Assembly (NCBI RefSeq): GCF_964340395.1
Contig: NC_135568.1
Coordinates: 19,036,248 to 19,091,247, forward strand
Source of the DNA: Glandiceps talaboti
Taxonomy: Eukaryota > Hemichordata > Enteropneusta > Spengelidae
DNA length: 55,000 nucleotides
Direction: 5' to 3'
Both the position numbers and the translations under genes were made by a program. Positions 1 through 13,166 of the stretch are shown piece by piece (the stretch's first letter is position 1; each line of letters begins with the position of its first letter). A model generated the notes under the pieces. That model saw only the letters and a list, made by a program, of their open reading frames with translations. It did no database searches and had not been told where the DNA came from.

Positions 1-3000
1 TATCTATGTAACCATCAATAGGTTTATGGTAAATCACTATGTACCTAGCTATGTAACCATCTATAGGTTTATGGTAAATCACTATGTACCTATCTATGTA
101 ACCATCTATAGGTTTATGGTAAATCACTATTTACCTATCTATGTAACCATCAATAGGTTTATGGTAAATCACTATGTACCTATCTATGTAACCATCAATA
201 GGTTTATGGTAAATCACTATGTACCTATCTATGTAACCATCTATAGGTTTATGGTAAATCACTATTTACCTATCTATGTAACCATCAATAGGTTTATGGT
301 AAATCACTATGTACCTAGCTATGTAACCATCTATAGGTTTATGGTAAATCACTATGTACCTAGCTATGTAACCATCTATAGGTTTATGGTAAATCACTAT
401 GTACCTAGCTGTGTAACCATCTATAGGTTTATTGTAATCACTATGTACCTAGCTATGTAACCATCTATAGGTTTATGGTAAATCACTATGTACCTAGCTG
501 TGTAACCATCTATAGGTTTATTGTAATCACTATGTACCTATCTATGTAACCATCTATAGGTTTATGGTAAATCACTATTTACCTATCTATGTAACCATCT
601 ATAGGTTTATGGTAAATCACTATGTACCTAGCTATGTAACCATCTATAGGTTTATGGTAAATCACTATGTACCTAGCTGTGTAACCATCTATAGGTTTAT
701 GGTAAATCACTATGTACCTAGCTATGTAACCATCTATAGGTTTATGGTAAATCACTATGTACCTAGCTATGTAACCATCTATAGGTTTATGGTAATCACT
801 ATGTACCTAGCTGTGTAGCTATCTATAGGTTTATGGTAAATCACTATTTACCTATCTATGTAACCATCTATAGGTTTATGGTAAATCACTATTTACCTAT
901 CTATGTAACCATCAATAGGTTTATGGTAAATCACTATGTACCTATCTATGTAACCATCTATAGGTTTATGGTAAATCACTATGTACCTATCTATGTAACC
1001 ATCTATAGGTTTATGGTAAATCACTATTTACCTATCTATGTAACCATCAATAGGTTTATGGTAAATCACTATGTACCTAGCTATGTAACCATCTATAGGT
1101 TTATGGTAAATCACTATGTACCTAGCTGTGTAACTATCTATAGGTTTATGGTAAATCACTATGTACCTATCTATGTAACTATCTATAGGTTTATGGTAAA
1201 TCACTATGTACCTAGCTATGTAACCATCTATAGGTTTATGGTAAATCACTATGTACCTAGCTATGTAACTATCTATAGGTTTATGGTAAATCACTATGTA
1301 CCTATCTATGTAACCATCTATAGGTTTATGGTAAATCACTATGTACCTAGCTATGTAACCATCTATAGGTTTATGGTAAATCACTATGTACCTTGCTGTG
1401 TAACCATCTATAGGTTTATGGTAAATCACTATGTACCTATCTATGTAACCATCTATAGGTTTATGGTAAATCACTATGTACTTAGCTATGTAACCATCTA
1501 TAGGTTTATGGTAAATCACTATGTACCTAGCTATGTAACCATCTATAGGTTTATGGTAAATCACTATGTACCTATCTATGTAACCATCTATAGGTTTATG
1601 GTAAATCACTATGTACCTAGCTATGTAACCATCTATAGGTTTATGGTAAATCACTATGTACCTAGCTATGTAACCATCTATAGGTTTATGGTAAATCACT
1701 ATGTACCTAGCTGTGTAACCATCTATAGGTTTATGGTAAATCACTATGTACCTATCTATGTAACCATCTATAGGTTTATGGTAAATCACTATGTACTTAG
1801 CTATGTAACCATCTATAGGTTTATGGTAAATCACTATGTACCTAGCTATGTAACCATCTATAGGTTTATGGTAAATCACTATGTACCTATCTATGTAACC
1901 ATCTATAGGTTTATGGTAAATCACTATGTACCTAGCTATGTAACCATCTATAGGTTTATGGTAAATCACTATGTACCTAGCTGTGTAACCATCTATAGGT
2001 TTATGGTAAATCACTATGTACCTATCTATGTAACCATCTATAGGTTTATGGTAAATCACTATGTACCTATCTATGTAACCATCTATAGGTTTATGGTAAA
2101 TCACTATGTACCTAGCTGTGTAACCATCTATAGGTTTATGGTAAATCACTATGTACCTATCTATGTAACCATCAATAGGTTTATGGTAAATCACTATGTA
2201 CCTAGCTATGTAACCATCTATAGGTTTATGGTAAATCACTATGTACCTAGCTATGTAACCATCTATAGGTTTATGGTAAATCTCTATGTACCTATCTATG
2301 TAACCATCTATAGGTTTATGGTAAATCACTATGTACCTAGCTATGTAACCATCTATAGGTTTATGGTAAATCACTATGTACCTATCTATGTAACCACCTA
2401 TAGGTTTATGGTAAATCACTATGTACCTAGCTATGTAACCATCAATAGGTTTATGGTAAATCACTATGTACCTAGCTATGTAACCATCTATAGGTTTATG
2501 GTAAATCACTATGTACCTAGCTATGTAACCATCTATAGGTTTATGGTAAATCACTATGTACCTAGCTATGTAACCATCTATAGGTTTATGGTAAATCACT
2601 ATGTACCTATCTATGTAACCATCTATAGGTTTATGGTAAATCACTATGTACCTAGCTATGTAACCATCAATTGGTTTATGGTAAATCACTATGTACCTAG
2701 CTATGTAACCATCTATAGGTTTATGGTAAATCACTATGTACCTAGCTATGTAACTATCTATAGGTTTATGGTAAATCACTATGTACCTAGCTATGTAACC
2801 ATCTATAGGTTTATGGTAAATCACTATGTACCTAGCTATGTAACCATCAATAGGTTTATGGTAAATCACTATGTACCTATCTATGGAACCATCTATAGGT
2901 TTATGGTAAATCGCTATTTACCTATCTATGTAACCATCTATAGGTTTATGGTAAATCACTATGTACCTATCTATGTAACCATCTATAGGTTTATGGTAAA

Positions 3001-5916
3001 TCACTATGTACCTATCTATGTAACCATCTATAGGTTTATGGTAAATCACTATGTACCTAGCTATGTAACCATCAATAGGTTTATGGTAAATCACTATGTA
3101 CCTAGCTGTGTAACCATCTATAGGTTTATGGTAAATCACTATGTACCTATCTATGTAACCATCTATAGGTTTATGGTAAATCACTATGTACCTAGCTATG
3201 TAACCATCTATAGGTTTATGGTAAATCACTATGTACCTAGCTATGTAACCATATATAGGTTTATGGTAAATCACTATGTACCTAGCTATGTAACCATCTA
3301 TAGGTTTATGGTAAATCACTATGTACCTATCTATGTAACCATCTATAGGTTTATGGTAAATCACTATGTACCTAGCTATGTAACCATCTATAGGTTTATT
3401 GTAATCACTATGTACCTAGCTGTGTAACCATCTATAGGTTTATGGTAAATCACTATGTACCTAGCTGTGTAACCATCTATAGGTTTATGGTAAATCACTA
3501 TGTACCTAGCTGTGTAACCATCTATAGGTTTATGGTAAATCACTATGTACCTAGCTGTGTAACCATCTATAGGTTTATGGTAAATCACTATGTACCTAGC
3601 TGTGTAACCATCTATAGGTTTATGGTAAATCACTATGTACCTAGCTATGTAACCATCTATAGGTTTATGGTAAATCACTATGTACCTATCTATGTAACCA
3701 TCTATAGGTTTATGGTAAATCACTATGTACCTAGCTGTGTAACCATCTATAGGTTTATGGTAAATCACTATGTACCTAGCTGTGTAACCATCTATAGGTT
3801 TATGGTAAATCACTATGTACCTAGCTGTGTAACCATCTATAGGTTTATGGTAAATCACTATGTACCTATCTATGTAACCATCTATAGGTTTATGGTAAAT
3901 CACTATGTACCTAGCTGTGTAACCATCTATAGGTTTATGGTAAATCACTATGTACCTAGCTATGTAACCATCTATAGGTTTATGGTAAATCACTATGTAC
4001 CTAGCTGTGTAACCATCAATAGGTTTATGGTAAATCACTATGTACCTAGCTGTGTAACCATCAATAGGTTTATGGTAAATCACTATGTACCTAGCTGTGT
4101 AACCATCTATAGGTTTATGGTAAATCACTATGTACCTATCTATGTAACCATCTATAGGTTTATGGTAAATCACTATGTACCTAGCTGTGTAACCATCTAT
4201 AGGTTTATGGTAAATCACTATGTACCTAGCTATGTAACCATCTATAGGTTTATGGTAAATCACTATGTACCTAGCTGTGTAACCATCTATAGGTTTATGG
4301 TAAATCACTATGTACCTAGCTGTGTAACCATCTATAGGTTTATGGTAAATCACTATGTACCTATCTATGTAACCATCTATAGGTTTATGGTAAATCACTA
4401 TGTACCTAGCTGTGTAACCATCTATAGGTTTATGGTAAATCACTATGTACCTAGCTATGTAACCATCTATAGGTTTATGGTAAATCACTATGTACCTAGC
4501 TGTGTAACCATCTATAGGTTTATGGTAAATCACTATGTACCTAGCTGTGTAACCATCTATAGGTTTATGGTAAATCACTATGTACCTATCTATGTAACCA
4601 TCTATAGGTTTATGGTAAATCACTATGTACCTAGCTATGTAACCATCTATAGGTTTATGGTAAATCACTATGTACCTAGCTGTGTAACCATCTATAGGTT
4701 TATGGTAAATCACTATGTACCTATCTATGTAACTATCTATAGGTTTATGGTAAATCACTATGTACCTATCTATGTAACTATCTATAGGTTTATGGTAAAT
4801 CAATATGTACCTAGCTATGTAACCATCTATAGGTTTATGGTAAATCACTATGTACCTAGCTGTGTAACCATCTATAGGTTTATGGTAAATCACTATGTAC
4901 CTATCTATGTAACCATCTATAGGTTTATGGTAAATCAATATGTACCTAGCTGTGTAACCATCTATAGGTTTATGGTAAATCACTATGTACCTAGCTATGT
5001 AACCATCTATAGGTTTATGGTAAATTACTATGTACCTAGCTATGTAACCATCTATAGGTTTATGGTAAATCAATATGTACCTAGCTGTGTAACCATCTAT
5101 AGGTTTATGGTAAATCACTATGTACCTATCTATGTAACTATCTATAGGTTTATGGTAAATCACTATGTACCTATCTATGTAACCATCTATAGGTTTATGG
5201 TAAATCAATATGTACCTAGCTATGTAACCATCTATAGGTTTATGGTAAATCACTATGTACCTAGCTGTGTAACCATCTATAGGTTTATGGTAAATCACTA
5301 TGTACCTATCTATGTAACCATCTATAGGTTTATGGTAAATCAATATGTACCTAGCTGTGTAACCATCTATAGGTTTATGGTAAATCACTATGTACCTAGC
5401 TGTGTAACCATCTATAGGTTTATGGTAAATCACTATGTACCTAGCTATGTAACCATCTATAGGTTTATGGTAAATCAATATGTACCTAGCTGTGTAACCA
5501 TCTATAGGTTTATGGTAAATCACTATGTACCTAGCTGTGTAACCATCTATAGGTTTATGGTAAATCACTATGTACCTATCTATGTAACCATCTATAGGTT
5601 TATGGTAAATCACTATGTACCTAGCTGTGTAACCATCTATAGGTTTATGGTAAATCACTATGTACCTATCTATGTAACCATCTATAGGTTTATGGTAAAT
5701 CACTATGTACCTAGCTGTGTAACCATCTATAGGTTTATGGTAAATCACTATGTACCTATCTATGTAACCATCTATAGGTTTATGGTAAATCACTATGTAC
5801 CTAGCTGTGTAACCATCTATAGGTTTATGGTAAATCACTATGTACCTAGCTGTGTAACCATCTATAGGTTTATGGTAAATCACTATGTACCTAGCTGTGT
5901 AACCATCTATAGGTTT
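1..5916. repeat. 45-bp minisatellite, about 131 copies, open at left edge
   Basis: Near-identical 45-bp units run from the first base to 5916, where the pattern stops inside 'aggtttt'. A unit begins 'atggtaaatcactatgtacc' and ends 'accatctataggttt'. Main variants are 'tagctatg', 'tagctgtg' and 'tatctatg', plus 'catcaata' for 'catctata'. The unit length is a multiple of three and has no stop in one + frame and one - frame, so very long open frames arise on both strands (for example 833-3427 and 3442-5919 on +). Shortened units around 433, 519, 791 and 3399 shift the frame, which argues against coding. It lies upstream of a collagen exon that begins in mid-helix, so it is probably in an intron of the same gene; this is inference because the upstream exon is not visible. 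Confidence 0.95.
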
Positions 5917-6300
5917 TAGATGTTTTTCCCCAATATTTGTCCTCATTCAGCAAAGGAAAATACGAGTAACCTAAGAGGCCTTTGTTACTATGAGTTGCTA
6001 GATGAGTAGTGACAACCCTTAGGTCACAAGTATTTTCCAGCTGAATGAAGAAAGATTTGGAAAATAACATAATTATAGCAGCACCAGTAATATCAAAGAA
6101 AAATCTGGGAAAGTAATGGTAATTTTGAATGTTTTTGAATATAGCAGAACTAGTGAACGCATTGTCGTGATATCAACAAGTGTTGCTAGGATATAGAATG
6201 ACCAGAGTATATATTCCATGTTTTTGTTTAACTTGGCTAATTCATGGTATAATGTATGGTGAGATCATTCATACTGATCAACAAATTTGTATTTATACAG
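5917..6300. other. Unique intron sequence before exon 1
   Basis: This AT-rich, non-repeated stretch ends in the acceptor 'tttgtatttatacag' at 6300. I see no gene or known element in it. Confidence 0.6.
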
Positions 6301-6609
6301 GGACCAGAAGGCCCTGAAGGTCCACATGGACCACAAGGACCACCAGGTCATCAAGGTGTACCTGGTCCACAAGGCCCACCTGGTGTAACAGGTCCACCTG
6401 GACCAGCTGGTTTTGCTGGTATTCCTGGCATACCAGGGCCACCTGGGTTACAAGGTCAGAAAGGAGATGTTGGTCCGAGTGGTACACCTGGTGAACCTGG
6501 TCTAAAAGGTGATTCAGGAGACATTGTGACACTTGTTGGCCCACCAGGATTGCCAGGAGGACCAGGAAGAAATGGAAGTGATGGTAAACCAGGTGAACCT
6601 GGACAACAA
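6301..6609 (+). CDS. Collagen exon 1 of the window (103 residues)
   Basis: This is the longest exon here. It opens [16 protein letters not shown] and closes GKPGEPGQQ. There are 25 Gly-X-Y triplets, with one break at residues 73-79 (GDIVTLV), followed by 8 more triplets. It is rich in Pro at the Y position, which is the substrate for prolyl 4-hydroxylase in animal collagens. Acceptor 'atttatacag' lies at 6291-6300 and donor 'gtaagt' at 6610. Both borders are phase 0 and the exon starts on Gly. The open frame continues upstream to an ATG at 6256, but the acceptor and the helix boundary show that this ATG is intronic. At 309 nt it may be a fusion of ancestral smaller exons by intron loss; that is inference. 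Confidence 0.94.
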
Positions 6610-6659
6610 GTAAGTTATTTCTCAATGTTGTTTTTACAGAAAACACTTTATACCTTCTT

Positions 6660-7085
6660 TTAGCAACCATGACCATGCCCATAGCAATAGTCAAACATTT
6701 GTGTATTTCACAAAGATAACAGGGATTCTTAGACAAGTGAACATCAAACAGTGCCTAGCAGCAAGATCACCCCATGGCAACATCCAAATGAATGCATACA
6801 TTACAAAGATCACAGGCATTAATAGACAAGTGAATAAACATTGAAAAAATGTATGCAAATATATCTAGCAACAAGACTACACCCATAACAACATCCATAT
6901 GGTGATGTATATTTCAAAGATAATATCAGGGATTCATAGACAAATAAATGAACATTCATAAAATGTATGCAAGTATGTCTAGCAACAAGACCACACCCAT
7001 AGCAACATCCATATGGTGATGTATATTGCAAAGATGACATTAGGGATTCATAGTCAAGTGAATGAACATTCATAAAAATTATGCT
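6660..7085. repeat. Dispersed repeat family B, about 3-4 degenerate units of ~120 bp
   Basis: Phrases such as 'tagcaacaagaccacaccca', 'tagcaacatccatatggtga' and 'gggattcatagacaa' recur about every 120-125 bp. The same phrases recur at 15895-16330 and 19520-19860, so this is a dispersed repeat with internal tandem structure. No coding sequence is seen. A short perfect hairpin, 'ccaaacaattttttgtttgg', follows at about 7106-7125. Confidence 0.7.
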
Positions 7086-7190
7086 TGGTCAGGGTACCGG
7101 AACCAAACAATTTTTTGTTTGGCCTAAACCACAATCACAGTATGTATCTTTGTAACATGAAAGTTAATTTAAAAATGTCATACAGTAATG

Positions 7191-8197
7191 TGTACATTGT
7201 AAGTACTGTACTTTGATATACGGTATATTCCTGTGTACATTGTAAGTACTGTAATTTGACATGTGGTATCATATTCCTGTGTACATTGTAAGTACTGTAA
7301 TTTGACATGTGGTATCATATTCCTGTGTACATTGTAAGTACTGTAATTTTACATGTGGTATCATATTCCTGTGTACATTGTAAGTACTGTAATTTGACAT
7401 GTGGTATCATATTCCTGTGTACATTGTAAGTACTGTAATTTGATATACAGTATCATATTCCTGTGTACATTGAAAGTATTGTAATTTGACATGTGGTATC
7501 ATATTCCTATGTACATTGTAAGTACTGTAATTTGATATACAGTATCATATTCCTATGTACATTGTAAGTACTGTAATATGACATGTGGTATCATATTCCT
7601 ATGTACATTGTAAGTACTGTAATATGACATGTGGTATCATATTCCTATGTACATTGTAAGTATTGTAATTTGACATGTGGTATCATATTCCTATGTACAT
7701 TGTAAGTACTGTAATTTGATATACAGTATCATATTCCTATGTACATTGTAAGTACTGTAATTTGATATACAATATCATATTCCTATGTACATTGTAAGTA
7801 CTGTAATTTGACATGTGGTATCATATTCCTGTGTACATTGTAAGTACTGTAATTTGACATGTGGTATCATATTCCTGTGTACATTGAAAGTATTGTAATA
7901 TGACATGTGGTATCATATTCCTATGTACATTGTAAGTACTGTAATTTGACATGTGGTATCATATTCCTGTGTACATTGTAAGTACTGTAATTTGACATAT
8001 GGTATCATATTCCTGTGTACATTGTAAGTACTGTAATTTGACATATGGTATCATATTCCTATGTACATTGTAAGTACTGTAATTTGATATACAGTATCAT
8101 ATTCCTGTGTACATTGTAAGTACTCTAATTTGATATACAGTATCATATTCCTGTGTACATTGAAAGTATTGTAATTTGACATGTGGTATCATATTTC
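7191..8197. repeat. 46-bp minisatellite, about 22 copies
   Basis: Units contain 'tgtacattgtaagtactgta' and 'tggtatcatattcct'; the period measured between matching phrases is 46 bp (7261 to 7307). Variants alternate 'acatgtgg' with 'atatacag'. It lies in intron 1. Each unit carries 'ttgtaagta', a weak donor-like string, but there is no exon nearby. Confidence 0.93.
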
Positions 8198-8326
8198 TGT
8201 TTGCTCTTTCCACAAAGCTGCAATAACACTTCGATATCACGTAAGTTGCTTTTGGGTCACCATATTTTGTACTCAGGAAATTTGTTCCTCCACAGTAACA
8301 CATATTAAAGCCTTAGGTGATTAGAA

Positions 8327-10572
8327 GTGTACTATAACAAGGTAGCTAAAATAAATAGTACTATAGCAAGGTAGCTGAAATAAATAGTACTATAGCAAGT
8401 TGGCTGGAATAAATAGTACTATAGCAAGGTAGCTAAAATATATAGTACTATAGCAAGGTAGCTAAATAAATAGTACTATAGCAAGGTGGCTAAAATAAAT
8501 AGTACTATAGCAAGGTAGCTAAATAAATAGTACTATAGCAAAGTAGCTAAAATAAATAGTACTATAACTAGGTAGCTGAAATAAATAGTACTATAGCAAG
8601 GTAGCTAAAATAAATAGTACTATAGCAAGGTAGCTAAAATAAATAGTACTATAGCAAGGTAGCTAAAATAAATAGTACTATAACAAGGTAGCTAAATAAA
8701 TAGTACTATAGCAAGGTAGCTAAAATAAATAGTACTATAGCAAGGTAGCTAAATAAATAGTACTATAGCAAAGTAGCTAAAATAAATAGTACTATAACTA
8801 GGTAGCTGAAATAAATAGTACTATAGCAAGGTAGCTAAAATAAATAGTACTATAGCAAGGTAGCTAAAATAAATAGTACTATAGCAAGGTAGCTAAAATA
8901 AATAGTACTATAACAAGGTAGCTAAATAAATAGTACTATAGCAAGGTAGCTAAAATAAATAGTACTATAGCAAGGTAGCTAAAATAAATAGTACTATAGC
9001 AAGGTAGCTAAATAAATAGTACTATGAGTAGGTAGCTGAAATAAATAGTACTATAACAAGGTAGTTAAAATAAATAGTACTATAACAAGGTAGTTAAAAT
9101 AAATAGTACTATAACTAGGTAGCTGAAATAAATAGTACTATAATTAGGTAGCTAAATAAATAGTACTGAGTAGGTAGCTAAAATAAATAGTACTATAACA
9201 AGGTAGTTAAAATAAATAGTACTATAACTAGGTAGCTGAAATAAATAGTACTATAGCAAGGTAGCTCAAATAAATAGTACTATAACAAGGTAGCTAAATA
9301 AATAGTACTATAACAAGGTAGTTAAAATAAATAGTACTATAACTAGGTAGCTGAAATAAATAGTACTATAGCAAGGTGGCTAAAATAAATAGTACTATAG
9401 CAAGGTAGCTAAATAAATAGTACTATAGCAAAGTAGCTAAAATAAATAGTACTATAACTAGGTAGCTGAAATAAATAGTACTATAGCAAGGTAGCTAAAA
9501 TAAATAGTACTATAGCAAGGTAGCTAAAATAAATAGTACTATAGCAAGGTAGCTAAAATAAATAGTACTATAACAAGGTAGCTAAATAAATAGTACTATA
9601 GCAAGGTAGCTAAATAAATAGTACTATAGCAAAGTAGCTAAAATAAATAGTACTATAACTAGGTAGCTGAAATAAATAGTACTATAGCAAGGTAGCTAAA
9701 ATAAATAGTACTATAGCAAGGTAGCTAAAATAAATAGTACTATAACAAGGTAGCTAAATAAATAGTGCTATAGCAAGGTAGCTAAAATAAATAGTACTAT
9801 AGCAAGGTAGCTAAATAAATAGTACTATGAGTAGGTAGCTGAAATAAATAGTACTATAACAAGGTAGTTAAAATAAATAGTACTATAACAAGGTAGTTAA
9901 AATAAATAGTACTATAACTAGGTAGCTGAAATAAATAGTACTATAATTAGGTAGCTAAATAAATAGTACTGAGTAGGTAGCTAAAATAAATAGTACTATA
10001 ACAAGGTAGTTAAAATAAATAGTACTATAACTAGGTAGCTGAAATAAATAGTACTATAGCAAGGTAGCTCAAATAAATAGTACTATAACAAGGTAGCTAA
10101 ATAAATAGTACTATAACAAGGTAGTTAAAATAAATAGTACTATAACTAGGTAGCTGAAATAAATAGTACTATAGCAAGGTGGCTAAAATAAATAGTACTA
10201 TAACAAGGTAGCTAAAATAAATAGTACTATAGCAAGGTAGCTAAATAAATAGTACTATAGCAAGGTAGCTGAAAAAAATAGTACTATAACTAGGTAGCTA
10301 AAATAAATAGTACTATAGCAAGGTAGCTGAAATAAATAGTACTATAACAAGGTAGCTAAAATAAATAGTACTATAGCAAGGTAGCTAAATAAATAGTACT
10401 ATAGCAAGGTAGCTGAAATAAATAGTACTATAGCAAGGTAGCCTAAATAAATAGTACTATAGCAAGGTAGCTGAAATAAATAGTACTATAACAAGGTAGC
10501 TGAAATAAATAGTACTATAGCAAGGTAGCTGAAATAAATAGTACTATAACAAGGTAGCTAAAATAAATAGTG
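8327..10572. repeat. 29-bp minisatellite (28-bp variants), about 78 copies, with a ~0.8-kb higher-order repeat
   Basis: Units read 'agtactatagcaaggtagct' plus 'aaaataaat'; some have one A fewer and are 28 bp. Rare variants ('actatgagtagg', 'tagtactgagtagg', 'gctcaaata') recur in the same order about 803 bp apart (for example 9161 and 9964), so whole blocks were duplicated. Stops occur in all frames. It lies in intron 1, separated from the 46-bp array by about 130 bp of unique sequence. Confidence 0.93.
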
Positions 10573-10758
10573 ATATTTGGGTATGAAAGACATCTCAACA
10601 TTACCAAGGCAAACACAGTGTACACTGGGACTGTACAGCTCAATTACAAAATACTCTCAGGACGTGATAGGGCTTGATTGTTAATGTTTAGTAACCTATA
10701 TACGGTAGTTGAATCTAAGCTGTGTCTCTTTCACTGAAAGTGATAGATAGTTTAAAAG

Positions 10759-11730
10759 GTTGAAATCAGACACTTGGTGACAGTTTGACAGGGTCAAATC
10801 ACACACAGAAAGTGATATTACAGTTTGACAGGGTCAAATCAGATTACATACTTGGTTGACAGTTTGACATGGTCAAATCACACACTTTTTTGACAGTGTT
10901 TGACATGGTCAAATCACACACTTTTTTTTGACAGTTTGACAGGGTCAAATCACACACTCCATAGACAGTGTTTGACAGGTTCAAATCACACACTTTTTTG
11001 ACAGTTTGACATGGTCAAATCACACACTCCATAGACAGTGTTTGACAGGTTCAAATCACACACTTTTTTGACAGTTTGACATGGTCAAATCACACACTCC
11101 ATAGACAGTGTTTGACAGGTTCAAATCACACACTTGGTTGACAGTTTGACAGGGTCAAATCACACACTCCATAGACAGTGTTTGACAGGTTCAAATCACA
11201 CACTTGGTTGACAGTTTGACAGGGTCAAATCACACACTTGGTTGACAGTTTGACAGGGTCAAATCACAGATGCAGTAGACAGTGTTTGACAGGGTCAAAT
11301 CACACACTTGGTTGACAGTTTGACAGGGTCAAATCACATATGCAGTACACATTGTTTGACAGGGTCAAATCACGCACGCAGTAGACAGTTTGACAGGGTC
11401 AAAGCAAACACTCAGTAGACATTTTGACAGGGTCAAATCAAACACTCAATAGACAGTTTGACAGGGTCAAATCAAATACGCCATAGACAGTGTTTGACAG
11501 GGTCAAATCACATATGCCATAGACAGTGTTTAACAGGGTCAAATCACACGCTCCATAGACAGTGTTTAACAGGGTCAAATCACACGCTCCATAGACAGTG
11601 TTTAACAGGGTCAAATCACACGCTCCATAGATGGTGTTTGACAGGGTCAAATCACACGCTCCATAGATGGTGTTTGACACTGTGTCAAATCACATATGCC
11701 ATGTGTTTGACAGGTTGAAATCAGTCATCT
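10759..11730. repeat. 34-36-bp minisatellite ending ~50 bp before exon 2
   Basis: Units share 'gtttgacagggtcaaatcac' followed by 'acacttggttgaca' (34 bp) or 'acactccatagacagt' (36 bp). About 27 copies are present, and both types alternate in the middle of the array. The 3' part is more uniform, with 'tgtttaacagggtcaaatca' and 'cacgctccat'. The array stops near 11730, leaving roughly 50 bp of ordinary sequence before the exon 2 acceptor. Confidence 0.9.
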
Positions 11731-11779
11731 GTATTGAAACTGATTGGTTAACATCTTATAAATGCTGTTTACATTTCAG

Positions 11780-11851
11780 GGCCCTATTGGTATACCAGGA
11801 ATTCCAGGGAACCCGGGGTCTGAAGGCCCAATGGGTCTACAAGGTGAAAGG
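11780..11851 (+). CDS. Collagen exon 2 (24 residues)
   Basis: Eight perfect Gly-X-Y triplets, beginning GPIGIPGIPGNPG and ending GPMGLQGER. Acceptor 'tttacatttcag' ends at 11779 and donor 'gtaaga' starts at 11852. Both borders are phase 0. The 72-nt length is a multiple of 9, as is usual for uninterrupted collagen exons. The closing GLQGER resembles the GxOGER integrin motifs but has Gln where hydroxyproline is expected, so I make no binding claim. Confidence 0.93.
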
Positions 11852-12110
11852 GTAAGACTCACAGCTTTACTTTGAAAGGTCAGAGGTCAAAATGTAATGT
11901 TTATTATGATTGCTGAATGGCAGAAAATTGAGGAGGGTAATGTGATGATTTGTTGTAGCTAAGTAATATGTCTTATATTTGAGAATGTACTTAATAATCT
12001 GTTTTGTCTCAATGAAAATCTGCATTTGATAAGATTCTATGTCTCTGAGAATGTTTGTAATAATCTGCTAGACTTCAAGCAATGATGTCAATTGTCATGA
12101 ATAGTTTATT
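11852..12110. other. Unique part of intron 2
   Basis: AT-rich intron sequence between the exon 2 donor and the 42-bp array. 'gtcaaaatgtaatg' near 11887 faintly resembles the array unit. Nothing else was recognised. Confidence 0.5.
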
Positions 12111-13121
12111 CATGAAGGTCAAAGTTCAGTTGTTAAATTTGTACTATATATACATGAAGGTCAAAGTTCAGTAGTTAAATTTGTACTATATTTAAATGAA
12201 GGTCAAAGTTCAGTTGTTAAATTTGTACTATATTTACATGAAGGTCAAAGTTCAGTTGTTAAATTTGTAATATATTTACATGAAGGTCAAAGTTCAGTTG
12301 TTAAATTTGTACTATATTTAAATGAAGGTCAAAGTTCAGTATTTAAATTTGTACTATATTTACATGAAGGTCAAAGTTCAGTTGTTAAATTTGTACTATA
12401 TTTACATGAAGGTCAAAGTTCAGTTGTTAAATTTGTACTATATTTACATGAAGGTCAAAGTTCAGTTGTTAAATTTGTACTATATTTACATGAAGGTCAA
12501 AGTTCAGTTGTTAAATTTGTACTATATTTACATGAAGGTCAAAGTTCAGTTGTTACATTTGTACTATATTTAAATGAAGGTCAAAGTTCAGTTGTTACAT
12601 TTGTACTATATTTAAATGAAGGTCAAAGTTCAGTTGTTACATTTGTACTATATTTAAATGAAGGTCAAAGTTCAGTTGTTAAATTTGTACTATATTTACA
12701 TGAAGGTCAAAGTTCAGTTGTTAAATTTGTACTATATTTACATGAAGGTCAAAGTTCAGTTGTTAAATTTGTACTATATTTACATGAAGGTCAAAGTTCA
12801 GTTGTTAAATTTGTACTATATTTAAATGAAGGTCAAAGTTCAGTTGTTACATTTGTACTATATTTAAATGAAGGTCAAAGTTCAGTTGTTAAATTTGTAC
12901 TATATTTACATGAAGGTCAAAGTTCAGTTGTTACATTTGTACTATATTTAAATGAAGGTCAAAGTTCAGTTGTTAAATTTGTACTATATTTACATGAAGG
13001 TCAAAGTTCAGTTGTTAAATTTGTACTATATTTACATGAAGGTCAAAGTTCAGTTGTTAAATTTGTACTATATTTACATGAAGGTCAAAGTTCAGTTGTT
13101 AAATTTGTACTATATTTACAG
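12111..13121. repeat. 42-bp minisatellite, about 24 copies, running into the exon 3 acceptor
   Basis: Units contain 'atgaaggtcaaagttcagtt' and 'aaatttgtactatatttac'; the period is 42 bp and one frame is open (MKVKVQLLNLYYIY per unit). The last unit does not end before the splice site: its 'tgtactatatttaca' supplies the acceptor, changed from 'tttacatg' to 'tttacagg'. The sequence around the exon 3 donor, 'ggtcaaaaggtaatcagtt', is also similar to the start of the unit, 'ggtcaaagttcagtt'. The array was therefore probably seeded from sequence at the borders of exon 3 (inference). Confidence 0.94.
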
Positions 13122-13166
13122 GGTTTACAAGGATCTCCTGGATTTGAAGGCATTTCAGGTCAAAAG
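13122..13166 (+). CDS. Collagen exon 3 (15 residues)
   Basis: Five Gly-X-Y triplets: GLQGSPGFEGISGQK. The acceptor 'actatatttacag' is formed by the final unit of the upstream 42-bp array; the donor is 'gtaatc' at 13167. Phase 0 on both sides. The 45-nt length is one of the common collagen exon sizes. A neighbour repeat unit frame runs on into this exon, but the AG and the helix pattern set the start at 13122. Confidence 0.9.

Noticed and set aside
833-5946. Very long open frames (up to 864 codons) on both strands in the 45-bp array
   Set aside because: They follow from a stop-free unit whose length is a multiple of three. They lack any domain, change frame at shortened units and are open on both strands.
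6256-6300. ATG at 6256 as translation start of the collagen
   Set aside because: No signal peptide, and a clean 3' splice site lies between it and the helix.
6293-6736. Minus-strand frames opposite exons 1 and 4
   Set aside because: Antisense shadows of Gly-Pro coding sequence.
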